A stretch of 61,589 nt of DNA, from NCBI GenBank assembly GCA_030537875.1, contig JAUNVC010000007.1, positions 1-61,589 of the forward strand, read 5' to 3'. Each line of letters opens with the position of its first letter. The first letter of the stretch is position 1. Under the pieces are notes generated by a model. It searched no databases. It had not been told where the DNA came from and saw only the letters and a program-made list of their open reading frames with translations. The DNA is from Tissierellia bacterium. GTDB lineage: Bacteria > Bacillota > Clostridia > Tissierellales > Peptoniphilaceae. A program made the translations under genes and the position numbers. This document shows, piece after piece, positions 1-8,643 of the stretch.

Positions 1-1
1 C

Positions 2-982
2 TCCCACTCAAGTGATCTCGATCATGCAGAATCTGAACACCATCACACCCATTCAGGTGATCACCATCATCACCATGATCACCACGACCACTGTACATTG
101 AAAGATATTGAGAAGATCATCCAAGCCAGTGAGATTGATTCGAAAGCCAAGGAAATGGCCATGGACATATTCCGATATGTGGCACGAGCCGAGGGGAAAA
201 TCCACGGTATGCCCATGGAAGAAGTCCATTTCCATGAAGTGGGAGCGGTGGATTCCATTGTGGATATCGTGGGAACAGCAATTTTACTAAGACAAATGGG
301 CATTGAAAGAGTCCTTTCTTCGCCGCTTCATTTGGGAACGGGCTTTATGCGCTGTGCCCACGGCACCTTCCCCGTGCCGGCACCGGCCACATTGGCCATC
401 ATGGAAGAAGCCAAGATTCCGGCCTATTCCAGAGGAATTCGTTGTGAGTTGGTGACACCTACCGGAGCTGCCATCGTAGCTGGAGTGGTCGATCAATTTG
501 GCCCCATGGAAGACTTTGTGATAGAAAAGATTGGATATGGGGCAGGAAGCTCGGATATAGAAATTCCCAATGTGTTGCGCCTGCTCTTGGTGAGGGATGC
601 TTTTCCTGTAAAAAAAAACATTCTTAAAATAGAGGCCAACATAGATGATATGACGGGAGAGGAACTTTCCTTTGCCATGGAAAAGCTCTTTGAGGCCGGT
701 GCCGTCGATGTGACCATGACGCCCACCTACATGAAGAAAAATCGACCGGCCCATGTGGTGACGGTTCTCTGCCCTATGGATAAGAAGGACTTCCTCATTG
801 AGGCCATGCTTCGAAACACCAGCACCATTGGTTTACGGATGACGAAGATGGAGCGGGTGGAGATGGAACGAGAGGAAACCATGGAAGAAACCCCCTTGGG
901 GAAACTTCGAATCAAACGCTCCCGATACGGGGATATCCTAAAGGAAAAGGCCGAGTTTGAGGATTTGAAACGAAGTCTATAA
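2..982 (+). CDS. larC: Nickel pincer cofactor biosynthesis protein LarC (5' partial)
   Basis: LarC is the CTP-dependent nickel insertase that completes the nickel-pincer nucleotide cofactor of lactate racemase and related LarA enzymes. The open frame enters at the window edge and runs 326 codons to TAA at 980-982; the start codon lies outside. Visible: a histidine-rich stretch at bases 41-93 typical of the metal-binding linker of this family, then conserved LarC1 motifs (HFHEVGAVDSIVDIVG, THIS-family EIPNVLR-like segment IEIPNVLRL), then the LarC2 domain beginning near ILKIEANIDDMTGEEL. A run of nine A (610-618) lies exactly at the LarC1/LarC2 junction. Any larA, larB or larE would be upstream and is not visible. 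Family assignment is firm; substrate context is inferred. Confidence 0.9.
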   Translation, partial: SHSSDLDHAESEHHHTHSGDHHHHHDHHDHCTLKDIEKIIQASEIDSKAKEMAMDIFRYVARAEGKIHGMPMEEVHFHEVGAVDSIVDIVGTAILLRQMGIERVLSSPLHLGTGFMRCAHGTFPVPAPATLAIMEEAKIPAYSRGIRCELVTPTGAAIVAGVVDQFGPMEDFVIEKIGYGAGSSDIEIPNVLRLLLVRDAFPVKKNILKIEANIDDMTGEELSFAMEKLFEAGAVDVTMTPTYMKKNRPAHVVTVLCPMDKKDFLIEAMLRNTSTIGLRMTKMERVEMEREETMEETPLGKLRIKRSRYGDILKEKAEFEDLKRSL

Positions 983-993
983 AGTCTATAAGG

Positions 994-1020
994 AAAGATG
1001 CGAAAGCATCTTTTTTATTT
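994..1020 (+). terminator. Intrinsic terminator after larC
   Basis: An 8-bp perfect stem AAAGATGC/GCATCTTT closes a GAAA tetraloop and runs straight into a T-rich tail. It sits 11 bases after the larC stop codon. Confidence 0.85.
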
Positions 1021-1079
1021 GCAAAAAATGAAAAAGCATGGTATACTACGTTTAACGATACTACGATAAACGTAGTATA
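1019..1079 (+). promoter_or_regulatory. padR promoter with overlapping palindromic operator
   Basis: A -35 TTGCAA (1019-1024) and -10 TATACT (1042-1047) are spaced by 17 bases. The -10 lies inside a perfect 13-bp inverted repeat, TATACTACGTTTA (1042-1054) and TAAACGTAGTATA (1067-1079), separated by 12 bases; ATACTACG also repeats directly at 1043 and 1058. Position over the promoter of padR suggests autorepression by PadR. The palindrome is seen; the bound protein is inferred. Confidence 0.75.
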
Positions 1080-1090
1080 AAGGAGGAACT

Positions 1091-1405
1091 ATGAAACATC
1101 AATACAGTGGTGGAACTTTGACGGAAACCTCGCTTCTCATTCTCCTTTCTCTATTGGACACATCCCATGGGTATGCCATTGGTCAAGAGGTGGAGGTGAT
1201 GACGGAAGGGAGAGTGGTTCTTGGACCGGGAACCCTCTACGGCGCACTGAAAATCATGGAGAAAAAACAGTGGATTAAGCTCCACGGAACGATGGGGCGG
1301 ACGAAGCAATATGAAATTACAAAGGAGGGACGAGAAATGATTCGACAGGAAAAAGAAAGAATGATGGAATTGATCGCACTGATAGAAGAAAGGATGGTGG
1401 AGTGA
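1091..1405 (+). CDS. PadR family transcriptional regulator
   Basis: A 104-residue protein made almost only of the PadR winged-helix domain: LTETSLLILLSLLDTSHGYAIG at the N-terminus, the recognition wing around VLGPGTLYGALKIMEKKQWI, and a short C-terminal helix for dimerization. PadR proteins are usually small-ligand responsive repressors that control a neighbouring membrane or efflux gene and themselves. Start ATG 1091 follows AAGGAGG by 6 bases. The stop overlaps the next gene (TGATG), so the two are co-translated. The palindrome over its own promoter supports autoregulation. The ligand is unknown. Confidence 0.9.
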   Translation: MKHQYSGGTLTETSLLILLSLLDTSHGYAIGQEVEVMTEGRVVLGPGTLYGALKIMEKKQWIKLHGTMGRTKQYEITKEGREMIRQEKERMMELIALIEERMVE

Positions 1406-2025
1406 TGCTTCGTATTCGTTTGTTTGCCAATCCCATAGAGAAGGTGGAGCCCTATTTAAACCGTATGGCCGCCAAGGGATATCGGTTACAATCCATTTGG
1501 TCTTGTTTTTATATGTTTGAGAAAACCGAAAAGACCTATCGCTACATGACCCAATATGTGGGAACCATTGCCAACAATACGTGGAAAGAGTATATTGCCT
1601 TTTTAAAGGAAGGGGGATATAGAATTTTCCATGCGCCTCTCAATCAGGGGAACATTGTATTTGGAAAGATTAAAGTCCGTCCTTTCGCCCATGGCAGTGG
1701 AACCATAGCCACTACTCCGGGAAGATACAATAAGGAAATTTTGGTGGTGGAGTATGAGGGAGATAAACCCAGAAGTCTTCTCACCAACAAAGAGGATCTG
1801 TCCCGTCAGTACGCCTCCATTCGAAATACATATCTCTACGGTACGGTCTTGATGATGGTACTCCTAGGTCTATGGATTCGGAAGATGGTGTCGGATACCC
1901 CATCTCCTTGGAACTATCTCTTGGGACTTCCTCTCCTGGTCGTAACGCTCTTTTTTGGATGGATGGCCATTCAATCTTGGAGGAGCGAAAAAAAGTATAA
2001 GGAAATGGCGCTTTTGGAAGAATAG
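1405..2025 (+). CDS. DUF2812 domain membrane protein
   Basis: A 206-residue protein with an N-terminal DUF2812 domain (about residues 3-110; motif FANPIEKVEPYLNRMAAKGY) and two C-terminal membrane helices (about 140-163 and 172-190) ending in a basic, acidic tail. DUF2812 proteins are regularly encoded next to a PadR regulator and are thought to act as its membrane-linked partner or anti-factor, but the biochemical role is not established. The start is ATG 1405, overlapping the padR stop in TGATG; GTG at 1402 in the same frame is an alternative. No terminator is obvious after it. Confidence 0.85.
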   Translation: MLRIRLFANPIEKVEPYLNRMAAKGYRLQSIWSCFYMFEKTEKTYRYMTQYVGTIANNTWKEYIAFLKEGGYRIFHAPLNQGNIVFGKIKVRPFAHGSGTIATTPGRYNKEILVVEYEGDKPRSLLTNKEDLSRQYASIRNTYLYGTVLMMVLLGLWIRKMVSDTPSPWNYLLGLPLLVVTLFFGWMAIQSWRSEKKYKEMALLEE

Positions 2026-2055
2026 AAGGGAACGCTTTATAAATAATAGGAAGTT

Positions 2056-2084
2056 TTTAATTTGAATTGCTTCTGTGATATAAT
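2056..2084 (+). promoter_or_regulatory. Extended -10 promoter for sulfur-transport genes
   Basis: TATAAT (2079-2084) preceded by TGA (extended -10) with TTTAAT 17 bases upstream. It lies 18 bases before the first YeeE/YedE gene. Confidence 0.65.
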
Positions 2085-2101
2085 ACAGACAGGAGGAATG
2101 T

Positions 2102-2629
2102 ATGAATAAAAAATGGTTACTCAAAGCAATGGTACTTGGCTTGGCTTTTTTTGCCGCCATTTTACTAAAAAAACCCATCGGTGTTTCCACTCAATTTAAT
2201 GTGGCTTCAGGCCTTATGGAATATGCCGTGAATAGAGATATTATAAGAGAAGAGGGGGGAGTCTATTCTTCGGACAACGCCTATTATAATGCCTCCCATG
2301 GAAAACTGGCCAAGGCCATCGCACATCCAATCAATTATGGATTTGTCTTTGTCCTTTCCATTTTCCTAGGAGCCTTTGTGGGACATAGGATTCTAGGGAA
2401 AAAGGATGCCACAAGAGAACCCATCTCTCGAGAGAAATCCTGGAAAGATAGCAATGGAATCTATTTCCTAGGAGGCTGTATTCTCCTCTTTGGAGCTCGG
2501 TTTGCAGGAGGGTGTACCTCTGGTCACATGATGAGTGGCATCATGCAAGGAGCCATCAGTGGAATGGTCTTCGCAGGGATTGTCTTTGCTTTTGCCATCC
2601 TTACAGCGATAGTAAAGGAGAGGGTGTAA
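2102..2629 (+). CDS. YeeE/YedE family sulfur transporter, N-terminal half
   Basis: A 175-residue membrane protein with about four helices and the conserved YeeE/YedE sulfur-transport signature GARFAGGCTSGHMMSG near residue 135. Family members such as TsuA import thiosulfate or move reactive sulfur through conserved cysteines; the single cysteine in GGCTSGH is in the expected place. Here the usual ten-helix protein is split into two genes (this and the next), as in many Bacillota. Start ATG 2102 follows AGGAGG. The stop overlaps the next start (TAATG), a strong sign of a two-subunit transporter. A long loop at residues 45-75 faces outside and lacks obvious motifs. Confidence 0.85.
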   Translation: MNKKWLLKAMVLGLAFFAAILLKKPIGVSTQFNVASGLMEYAVNRDIIREEGGVYSSDNAYYNASHGKLAKAIAHPINYGFVFVLSIFLGAFVGHRILGKKDATREPISREKSWKDSNGIYFLGGCILLFGARFAGGCTSGHMMSGIMQGAISGMVFAGIVFAFAILTAIVKERV

Positions 2630-3183
2630 TGGATATTTTACTTGCCATATGTCTCGGTGGATTTTTTGGGTTTGCCCTGTATTTTGTAGGTGCCGCCAAC
2701 ACAGCAAATATTACCAATATGCTTCGCCTTCGGGATATGACCCTGGCAAAAATCATTCTATTTGCCATCGGATTTGCAGGATCTTTAGTATCCCTTCTCG
2801 GCGTGGTGGGGTGGTTCCCGGTGGATCACTTCTCCATTAAGACCATGCACTTGGGTGTCGTCCTCGGCGGAGCCATTTTTGGCATTGGGTTTGGACTCAT
2901 CGGAACCTGTCCCGGAACTTGCCCTGCAGCGGTGGGGGCTGGATTTAAAACCAGGGGATGGATGGCTATTCTCGGAGGATTATGTGGTGCTTGGCTCTAT
3001 GGACAAGCCTACGGAAGTTTTGTCAATCTCGGCATATTTGAACGGATGAATTTTGGAAACATCAGTCTATTTCATCTCAATGATTCCATTCCCTCGGTTT
3101 TCACCGTTGGGTTTGGAGGTCTCTTGGTATTTTGTATTCTTCTCATGGGCGTGGCCTATGCCTTACCCGAGAGAATACGATAA
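2629..3183 (+). CDS. YeeE/YedE family sulfur transporter, C-terminal half
   Basis: A 184-residue protein with five predicted membrane helices and the second sulfur-transport signature GIGFGLIGTCPGTCPAA, which carries two cysteines around residue 103. It completes the split YeeE/YedE transporter begun by the preceding gene. The start ATG 2629 shares its A with the previous TAA; a longer in-frame reading from 2512 lies inside the upstream gene and is not needed. The substrate (thiosulfate, selenium or another sulfur species) cannot be told from the sequence. Confidence 0.85.
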   Translation: MDILLAICLGGFFGFALYFVGAANTANITNMLRLRDMTLAKIILFAIGFAGSLVSLLGVVGWFPVDHFSIKTMHLGVVLGGAIFGIGFGLIGTCPGTCPAAVGAGFKTRGWMAILGGLCGAWLYGQAYGSFVNLGIFERMNFGNISLFHLNDSIPSVFTVGFGGLLVFCILLMGVAYALPERIR

Positions 3184-3184
3184 G

Positions 3185-3571
3185 ATGGAAGCGTATAAAA
3201 CAGAAAGGCATCCCAATATGGAAGATAAAGAAATTCAATTGAGTCGATTCCGTGTGCGTGAGGGAAAGGAAGAAAAAGCGAAGGAGTGGATGGAGTATTT
3301 ACGGAACCATCTCCCGGCGGCTTTGGAAACCTTGGAAGATGAAAACATGTATGTGGAAACCATTTTTAGCGAATGGGTGGACGGACGATTCTTTTTGTAT
3401 TGGTATAGCATCCAAGGGCGGGATGGAAAGCCGGTGGAACAAAGTGACCACGAATTGGATAAGGTCCATATTAGCTATTGGAAGGAGTGCATTGACAACG
3501 AGTATGGAGAGGCATCTCTTCAAAGGGAGCTTGTACTTATTCCAAACAAAGTACAACGCTCCATGAAATAA
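3185..3571 (+). CDS. DUF6176 family protein
   Basis: A 128-residue soluble protein. The segment EIQLSRFRVREGKEEKAKEWM, followed by MYVETIFSEWVDGRFFLYWYSIQG, matches the DUF6176 family, small ferredoxin-like alpha/beta proteins of unknown function. It starts one base after the sulfur-transporter stop and so is probably in the same transcript. ATG 3218, with AAAGG nine bases upstream, is an alternative start that would better match the usual N-terminus of the family. No catalytic residues can be named. Confidence 0.75.
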   Translation: MEAYKTERHPNMEDKEIQLSRFRVREGKEEKAKEWMEYLRNHLPAALETLEDENMYVETIFSEWVDGRFFLYWYSIQGRDGKPVEQSDHELDKVHISYWKECIDNEYGEASLQRELVLIPNKVQRSMK

Positions 3572-3635
3572 CAAGGACAAATGTCCCGTATAAGAAAATA
3601 AATTTATAAAAATCGAAAAAAGTTTTCGAATTGCC

Positions 3636-3664
3636 TTGCATGGGCTTGGGATCTGATGTATACT
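3636..3664 (+). promoter_or_regulatory. S10 operon promoter
   Basis: TTGCAT (3636-3641), 17-base spacer, TATACT (3659-3664). It is the only good promoter seen before the run of ribosomal genes and starts a leader of about 195 bases before rpsJ. Confidence 0.8.
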
Positions 3665-3670
3665 GATTAA

Positions 3671-3860
3671 GTGCCCGAAGTCAAGGCGTTGAAGCGAAAG
3701 GTGGCCCCACGGGGGAAATTTTCGCAGAGTATGTTGGGCCTATGAGCCCGGCGGAAGCCTGCTTTTTTCGGTTTTTTCTTTTGAGCGGAAAAAGAAACAC
3801 CCGGATCCGTTGCAGGCTTGACGTCGTATGAAAGGGCAGACTCATACGATAAATAAGGAG
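3671..3860 (+). promoter_or_regulatory. Structured 5' leader of the S10 operon
   Basis: The untranslated leader can fold in several ways. TGGGC/GCCC (3735-3749) forms a hairpin with loop CTATGA; AAGCCTGC (3755-3762) is followed by six T and is exactly complementary to GCAGGCTT (3812-3819); between them TTTCTTTT (3775-3782) pairs with AAAAGAAA (3790-3797). A weak hairpin plus T-run at 3749-3768 competing with the long-range pairing would suit attenuation by a ribosomal protein, as L4 does in other phyla. The structures are visible; the regulator is inferred. No gene lies here. Confidence 0.5.
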
Positions 3861-3866
3861 GGTATT

Positions 3867-4178
3867 ATGAGCACAAGCAATAAAATCAGAATCCGTCTGA
3901 AGGCTTACGACCACGAAGTGTTGGATCAATCAGCCAAGAGGATTGTAGAGACGGCGAAAAGAACCGGTGTGGAAGTATCGGGTCCCATTCCACTTCCCAC
4001 ACAAAAAGAGATTGTTACCATTCTCCGTTCCGTTCACGTCAACAAAGATTCTCGTGAGCAGTTTGAACAAAGAACACACAAACGATTGATCGATATTTTA
4101 AATCCCAATCAAAAAACGGTAGATGCTTTGATGAAGCTCAATCTACCAGCAGGTGTAGATATCGAGATTAAACTCTAA
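3867..4178 (+). CDS. rpsJ: 30S ribosomal protein S10
   Basis: A 103-residue protein of normal length for S10, starting [16 protein letters not shown] and containing the conserved GPIPLPT segment. It packs in the 30S head. ATG 3867 follows AAGGAGG; an in-frame upstream reading to 3828 has no ribosome binding site. It is the first gene of the operon and is preceded by its own leader rather than by fusA/tuf. Confidence 0.97.
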   Translation: MSTSNKIRIRLKAYDHEVLDQSAKRIVETAKRTGVEVSGPIPLPTQKEIVTILRSVHVNKDSREQFEQRTHKRLIDILNPNQKTVDALMKLNLPAGVDIEIKL

Positions 4179-4235
4179 GCCGGAAGATTTATATGATTGA
4201 AATCAATCCGCTATAAAATATGGAGGTGCTTTAAA

Positions 4236-4862
4236 GTGAAAGGCATTATGGGTAAAAAACTCGGGATGACACAAGTCTTCGGACCTACCGGAGAATTGGT
4301 TCCCGTCACCGTTATCGAGGCCACGCCCAACGTGGTGATTCAAAAGAAGACGGTTGAAAACGAAGGATACGATTCAGTCCAATTGGGATTTGAACCGATC
4401 CGTGAAAAGCTAGCCAACAAGCCTAAGAAGGGGCATTTTGAGAAGGCCGGTGTGAAACCGATGCGCTATCTCAGAGAATTCAAGGATGCGTCCTTCCAAG
4501 AACTGGAAGTTGGTAGCGAAGTGAAAGTAGATATTTTTGAAGAAGGTCAATTTGTAGATGTGACCGGAATTTCTAAGGGAAGAGGAACGCTGGGTGTAGT
4601 CGCCCGTCACGGATTCACCAAAGGTAGAGAATCCCACGGTTCGAAGCACCACAGAATGCCCGGTGGTATGAGTGCCGGAACCTTCCCTGGAAGAGTCTTC
4701 AAAGGTCATAGAATGATGGGTCGAACAGGAAACGAGCAAGTGACCGTTCAAAATTTGGAATTGGTTCGTGTGGATGCAGAAAAGAATCTCCTTCTCGTGA
4801 AGGGTGCTGTTCCCGGAAGCAAAAATTCCATGGTTCTCATCAAGGCTGCACTTAAGAAGTAA
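4236..4862 (+). CDS. rplC: 50S ribosomal protein L3
   Basis: A 208-residue L3, starting [14 protein letters not shown] with the conserved basic loop around [18 protein letters not shown] that reaches the peptidyl transferase centre. The start is GTG 4236, 9 bases after GGAGGTG; the longer in-frame TTG 4197 reading has no ribosome binding site and a non-family N-terminus. Confidence 0.96.
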   Translation: MKGIMGKKLGMTQVFGPTGELVPVTVIEATPNVVIQKKTVENEGYDSVQLGFEPIREKLANKPKKGHFEKAGVKPMRYLREFKDASFQELEVGSEVKVDIFEEGQFVDVTGISKGRGTLGVVARHGFTKGRESHGSKHHRMPGGMSAGTFPGRVFKGHRMMGRTGNEQVTVQNLELVRVDAEKNLLLVKGAVPGSKNSMVLIKAALKK

Positions 4863-4873
4863 AGGAGGACGAG

Positions 4874-5494
4874 ATGCCTAAGATTAAAGTAATTAATATG
4901 AAGGGCGAAGAGGTCAAAGAAATTGAACTCAACGAAAATTTATTCGCCACAGAAATAAGCGAAACCGCTGTTCATCAGGTAGTCGTCAACCACCTTGCCA
5001 ATAAGAGACAGGGAACACAGTGCACGAAGACCAGAAGCGAAGTCCGCGGTGGTGGTAGAAAACCGTGGAGACAAAAAGGTAGAGGAGCCGCAAGACAAGG
5101 TTCCATTCGTTCTCCTCAATGGAAGGGCGGAGGCATTGTATTTGCACCCAAACCTAGAGACTATTCCTATAAACTACCAAAAACTCTGAAGAGAAAGGCC
5201 CTGGCCTCGGCTCTGAGCTCCAAATTCCAAGATGGTCATCTCATCGTCGTTGATTCTATCAACTTCAATGGACCAAAGACCAAGGAAATGGTGGAGTTCA
5301 TCAACAACATTCAGGCTGTGAAGCCCTTGATCGTTACCGAAGCTGTGGATAAGAATGCATACCTTTCCGCAAGGAATCTTGAGAAAACGGCCGTAACTTT
5401 TGCCGAACTCATCAATGTGTACGACATTCTAAAACATCAATCTCTTGTTTTGAGCGAAGGAGCACTTAACAAAATTCAGGAGGTGTTCGCATAA
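4874..5494 (+). CDS. rplD: 50S ribosomal protein L4
   Basis: A 206-residue L4 with the conserved basic extended loop ([19 protein letters not shown]) that lines the peptide exit tunnel. In proteobacteria L4 also represses the S10 operon by binding its leader. The stop overlaps the start of rplW. Confidence 0.97.
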   Translation: MPKIKVINMKGEEVKEIELNENLFATEISETAVHQVVVNHLANKRQGTQCTKTRSEVRGGGRKPWRQKGRGAARQGSIRSPQWKGGGIVFAPKPRDYSYKLPKTLKRKALASALSSKFQDGHLIVVDSINFNGPKTKEMVEFINNIQAVKPLIVTEAVDKNAYLSARNLEKTAVTFAELINVYDILKHQSLVLSEGALNKIQEVFA

Positions 5495-5784
5495 TGAATG
5501 CATATGATATCATCATTCGCCCGGTAATCACCGAGAGAAGCATGGATGACATGCAAGAGAGAAAATACACCTTCCGTGTGATGAAAAACGCAAATAAGAC
5601 GGAGGTTAAGAAAGCGATTGAAACCATTTTCGACGTGGATGTGGAAAAGGTGACGATTATGAACATGAGAGGCAAGAAGAAGCGTCAAGGCATGATCGAA
5701 GGAAGAACATCGGATTGGAAAAAAGCAATTGTAAAATTGAAAGAAACATCCAAGTCCATTGAGTTCTTCGAGGGTCTTGAGTAA
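5494..5784 (+). CDS. rplW: 50S ribosomal protein L23
   Basis: A 96-residue L23, at the tunnel exit where trigger factor and SRP dock. It starts [13 protein letters not shown], typical of the family. Its ATG shares a base with the rplD stop (TAATG). Confidence 0.96.
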   Translation: MNAYDIIIRPVITERSMDDMQERKYTFRVMKNANKTEVKKAIETIFDVDVEKVTIMNMRGKKKRQGMIEGRTSDWKKAIVKLKETSKSIEFFEGLE

Positions 5785-5796
5785 AGGAGGGTAACC

Positions 5797-6627
5797 ATGG
5801 CCATTAAAAAGTTTAAGCCGACCTCACCCGCCCGTCGAAATATGACGGTTTCCACCTTTGAAGAGATTACGAAAAAGGAACCGGAAAAGAGCTTGGTGGT
5901 TTCTCTTCCCAAACATTCGGGAAGAAACTCCAAAGGGAGAATCACCATGCGTCACAGAGGTGGCGGAGCCAAGAAAAAATATAGAATTATCGATTTTAAA
6001 AGAGATAAAGATGGCATCGAAGGCGTAGTCAACGCCATTGAATACGATCCCAATAGAAGCGCAAACATTGCCCTGATCTTCTATCGTGATGGAGAGAAAA
6101 GATACATTCTTCATCCCAATGGATTGAAGGTAGGAGATGTGATTGTTTCTGGGGAAGGTGCCGATATCAAAGCAGGAAATGCTTTGAAATTGAAAGATAT
6201 TCCCGTTGGTACGGTGGTACACAACATCGAACTCAAACCTGGCAAGGGAGGACAAATGGTCCGCAGTGCCGGAGGAGAGGCCCAACTCATGGGTAGAGAA
6301 GGAAAATATGCACAGTTAAGACTTCCTTCCGGAGAGATGCGCATGGTGCTTCTCGAATGTAGAGCCACCATCGGTCAAGTGGGAAATACAGAACACGAAC
6401 TCATCACCATTGGAAAGGCTGGAAGAAGCCGTTATATGGGAAGAAGACCCCATGTTAGAGGTTCTGCCATGAACCCTGTGGATCACCCCCATGGTGGTGG
6501 TGAAGGAAGAACTCCCATTGGACGTCCCGCTCCTATGACCCCTTGGGGCAAGAAGAGTGCCGGCGTGAAGACCCGGAAGAAAAACAAGAAGTCCAATGCA
6601 CTGATTATCAGAAGAAGAACCAAGTAA
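5797..6627 (+). CDS. rplB: 50S ribosomal protein L2
   Basis: A 276-residue L2 of standard length. [19 protein letters not shown] and the essential [17 protein letters not shown] loop with the conserved histidine near the peptidyl transferase centre are both intact. ATG follows AAAGGAGGGT. Confidence 0.98.
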   Translation: MAIKKFKPTSPARRNMTVSTFEEITKKEPEKSLVVSLPKHSGRNSKGRITMRHRGGGAKKKYRIIDFKRDKDGIEGVVNAIEYDPNRSANIALIFYRDGEKRYILHPNGLKVGDVIVSGEGADIKAGNALKLKDIPVGTVVHNIELKPGKGGQMVRSAGGEAQLMGREGKYAQLRLPSGEMRMVLLECRATIGQVGNTEHELITIGKAGRSRYMGRRPHVRGSAMNPVDHPHGGGEGRTPIGRPAPMTPWGKKSAGVKTRKKNKKSNALIIRRRTK

Positions 6628-6637
6628 GGAGGATAGC

Positions 6638-6919
6638 ATGAGTCGATCGATTAAAAAAGGACCTTTCGCCGATGATCATCTCTTGAAGAAGATCGAGGCA
6701 ATGAATGAGAAGAATGAGAAGAAAGTCATCAAGACCTGGTCAAGACGTTCAACCATCTTCCCTGAATTTGTAGGCCATACCATTGCCGTTCATGACGGTA
6801 GAAAACATGTTCCCGTGTATATCACCGAGGACATGGTAGGTCACAAGCTTGGTGAATTTGTAACTACCAGGACCTTTAGAGGACACGCCGGTAAGGATAA
6901 GACGGCTTCAATGAGATAA
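6638..6919 (+). CDS. rpsS: 30S ribosomal protein S19
   Basis: A 93-residue S19 with [15 protein letters not shown] at the start and the conserved [17 protein letters not shown] segment. It contacts S13 and the 16S head. It lies 10 bases after rplB. Confidence 0.97.
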   Translation: MSRSIKKGPFADDHLLKKIEAMNEKNEKKVIKTWSRRSTIFPEFVGHTIAVHDGRKHVPVYITEDMVGHKLGEFVTTRTFRGHAGKDKTASMR

Positions 6920-6926
6920 GGAGGCC

Positions 6927-7262
6927 ATGATGAAAACAAGAGCAATTGCAAAATATGTAAGAATCAGTCCCAGAAAAGTTCACTTTATCTGTGACGAAAT
7001 TCGTGGTAAGCAAGTAGATGAAGCTTTAGCTTTTCTCATGTTTACTCCGAAGAAAGGGGCTCGTATCCTTTCCGATGTTTTGAAAAGTGCCGTTGCCAAT
7101 GCAGAGCACAATTTTGAGGCCAATAGAGAAGACCTTTATGTGGCAGAGGCATTTGCCAATGACGGCCCCAGAATGAAGAGATATCGTCCCAAAGCTAAGG
7201 GGATGGCATATCCGATAATCAAGCGTACGGCTCACATCGGCGTCGTAGTTTCAGACGAGTAA
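6927..7262 (+). CDS. rplV: 50S ribosomal protein L22
   Basis: A 111-residue L22; RISPRKVHFICDEIRGK and the tunnel hairpin RMKRYRPKAKGMAYPI are typical, the latter being the site of macrolide-resistance changes in other bacteria. ATG 6927 or the adjacent in-frame ATG 6930 may be used; GGAGG lies just upstream. Confidence 0.96.
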   Translation: MMKTRAIAKYVRISPRKVHFICDEIRGKQVDEALAFLMFTPKKGARILSDVLKSAVANAEHNFEANREDLYVAEAFANDGPRMKRYRPKAKGMAYPIIKRTAHIGVVVSDE

Positions 7263-7274
7263 AGGAGAGGAATT

Positions 7275-7988
7275 ATGGGTCAAAAAGTAAATCCCCACGG
7301 TCTGAGAGTGGGCGTTATCAAAGATTGGAATTCTAAATGGTTCGCCAATAAAAAGAATTTTTCCGATCAGCTGGTAGAAGACTATAATATTAGAAAATTT
7401 ATTAAGAAAGAGTTATACCAAGCCGGTATCTCCAAGATTGACATTGAGCGCGCAGCGAGCAAGTTGAAAGTTTCTGTGCACACACAAAAGCCTGGAGTCG
7501 TCATCGGTCGTGGTGGCGAGGGTGTAGATGCCCTTCGTATGAAACTCAATAAAATGACAGGCAAAGATGTGGCTGTCAATGTGGAAGAAATCAAGAATCC
7601 TGACGTGGATGCCCAATTGGTCGCTGAAAGCATTGCGAGCGCCTTGGAGCGCCGTATTGCATTCCGCCGTGCCATGAAATCAGCCATTCAACGTTCCATG
7701 CGTGCAGGTGCCAAGGGAATTAAAACCATGGTTTCCGGTCGTTTGGGCGGTGCCGATATTGCAAGAAGCGAAGGATATTCAGAGGGAACCATTCCCCTAC
7801 AAACCTTGAGAGCAGACATTGCCTATGGGTTTGCAGAAGCCAATACCACCTACGGAAAGATCGGCGTTAAAGTTTGGATCTATCGTGGAGAAGTATTGAA
7901 CGGTAAATTACCGGAGATTCTTCCACCCCAAGATAACAGAAGAAGACGTAAGAAAAGATTTAACAACAGGGATAAGTCCGGTAGATAA
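7275..7988 (+). CDS. rpsC: 30S ribosomal protein S3
   Basis: A 237-residue S3 with the KH domain [15 protein letters not shown] and the C-terminal beta domain. It ends in a basic tail ([13 protein letters not shown]) slightly longer than in Bacillus. It forms part of the mRNA entry channel. ATG 7275 follows AAAGGAGAGG. Confidence 0.97.
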   Translation: MGQKVNPHGLRVGVIKDWNSKWFANKKNFSDQLVEDYNIRKFIKKELYQAGISKIDIERAASKLKVSVHTQKPGVVIGRGGEGVDALRMKLNKMTGKDVAVNVEEIKNPDVDAQLVAESIASALERRIAFRRAMKSAIQRSMRAGAKGIKTMVSGRLGGADIARSEGYSEGTIPLQTLRADIAYGFAEANTTYGKIGVKVWIYRGEVLNGKLPEILPPQDNRRRRKKRFNNRDKSGR

Positions 7989-8002
7989 GGGAGGAATAAA
8001 GT

Positions 8003-8446
8003 ATGTTGATGCCCAAAAGAGTAAAGAGAAGAAGGGTACATCGCGGCAGAATGAAGGGTTTTGCTCAGAGAGGAAACACCATCACCTATGGTGATTACGC
8101 TCTCCAAGCCCTGGAGCCCGCATGGATTACCTCCAACCAAATCGAGTCCGCCCGTCGTGCGATGACAAGACACGTCAAAAGAGGCGGTAATATCTGGATT
8201 AAGATTTTCCCGGACAAGCCCGTAACAGCAAAACCGGCCGAAACCCGTATGGGTTCTGGTAAAGGTGCTCCTGAGTACTGGGTAGCTGTGGTGAAACCGG
8301 GTAGAGTAATGTTTGAGATGGGCGGTGTATCCCTCGAGGATGCTAAAGAAGCTATGCGTCTTGCCGCACACAAACTTCCTATAAAAACAAAATTCATCAC
8401 CCGTGATGAAGTTGAACCAAAAGGCGGTGAAGCTCATGAAGGTTAA
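8003..8446 (+). CDS. rplP: 50S ribosomal protein L16
   Basis: A 147-residue L16 starting [19 protein letters not shown] and containing [19 protein letters not shown], both diagnostic. It sits by the A-site tRNA. The 3' end overlaps rpmC by 11 bases. Confidence 0.97.
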   Translation: MLMPKRVKRRRVHRGRMKGFAQRGNTITYGDYALQALEPAWITSNQIESARRAMTRHVKRGGNIWIKIFPDKPVTAKPAETRMGSGKGAPEYWVAVVKPGRVMFEMGGVSLEDAKEAMRLAAHKLPIKTKFITRDEVEPKGGEAHEG

Positions 8447-8642
8447 AGAAATACGCCAATTATCCGATGCTGAGCTTTCAATAAAGCTCCAGGACCTAAA
8501 AGTCGAACTCTTCAATTTGAGATTCCAGTCGGCCACCGGTCAATTGGATAATCCTCTACGGATTCGTACCGTAAGGAAAGAAATTGCTAGAGTAAAAACC
8601 ATCCAAAAGGAAAGAGAACTCGGCTTAAGGAAGGAGGCATAA
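8436..8642 (+). CDS. rpmC: 50S ribosomal protein L29
   Basis: A 68-residue L29, two long helices beside the exit tunnel. The start is ATG 8436 inside the end of rplP, with AAGGCGGTGA upstream, giving the usual [14 protein letters not shown]; the longer reading from 8403 adds residues not found in the family. Confidence 0.94.
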   Translation: MKVKEIRQLSDAELSIKLQDLKVELFNLRFQSATGQLDNPLRIRTVRKEIARVKTIQKERELGLRKEA

Positions 8643-8643
8643 C

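Noticed and set aside
41-93. CAC/CAT-rich stretch as a simple repeat or microsatellite
   Set aside because: It encodes the histidine-rich linker known from LarC and stays in frame.
3053-3184. Upstream extension of the DUF6176 protein
   Set aside because: It reads hydrophobic out-of-frame sequence within the sulfur transporter gene; the family starts near MEDKEIQLSRF.
7880-8536. Minus-strand open frame across rplP
   Set aside because: It is antisense to rpsC, rplP and rpmC, whose products are certain; codon pattern is that of an antisense frame.
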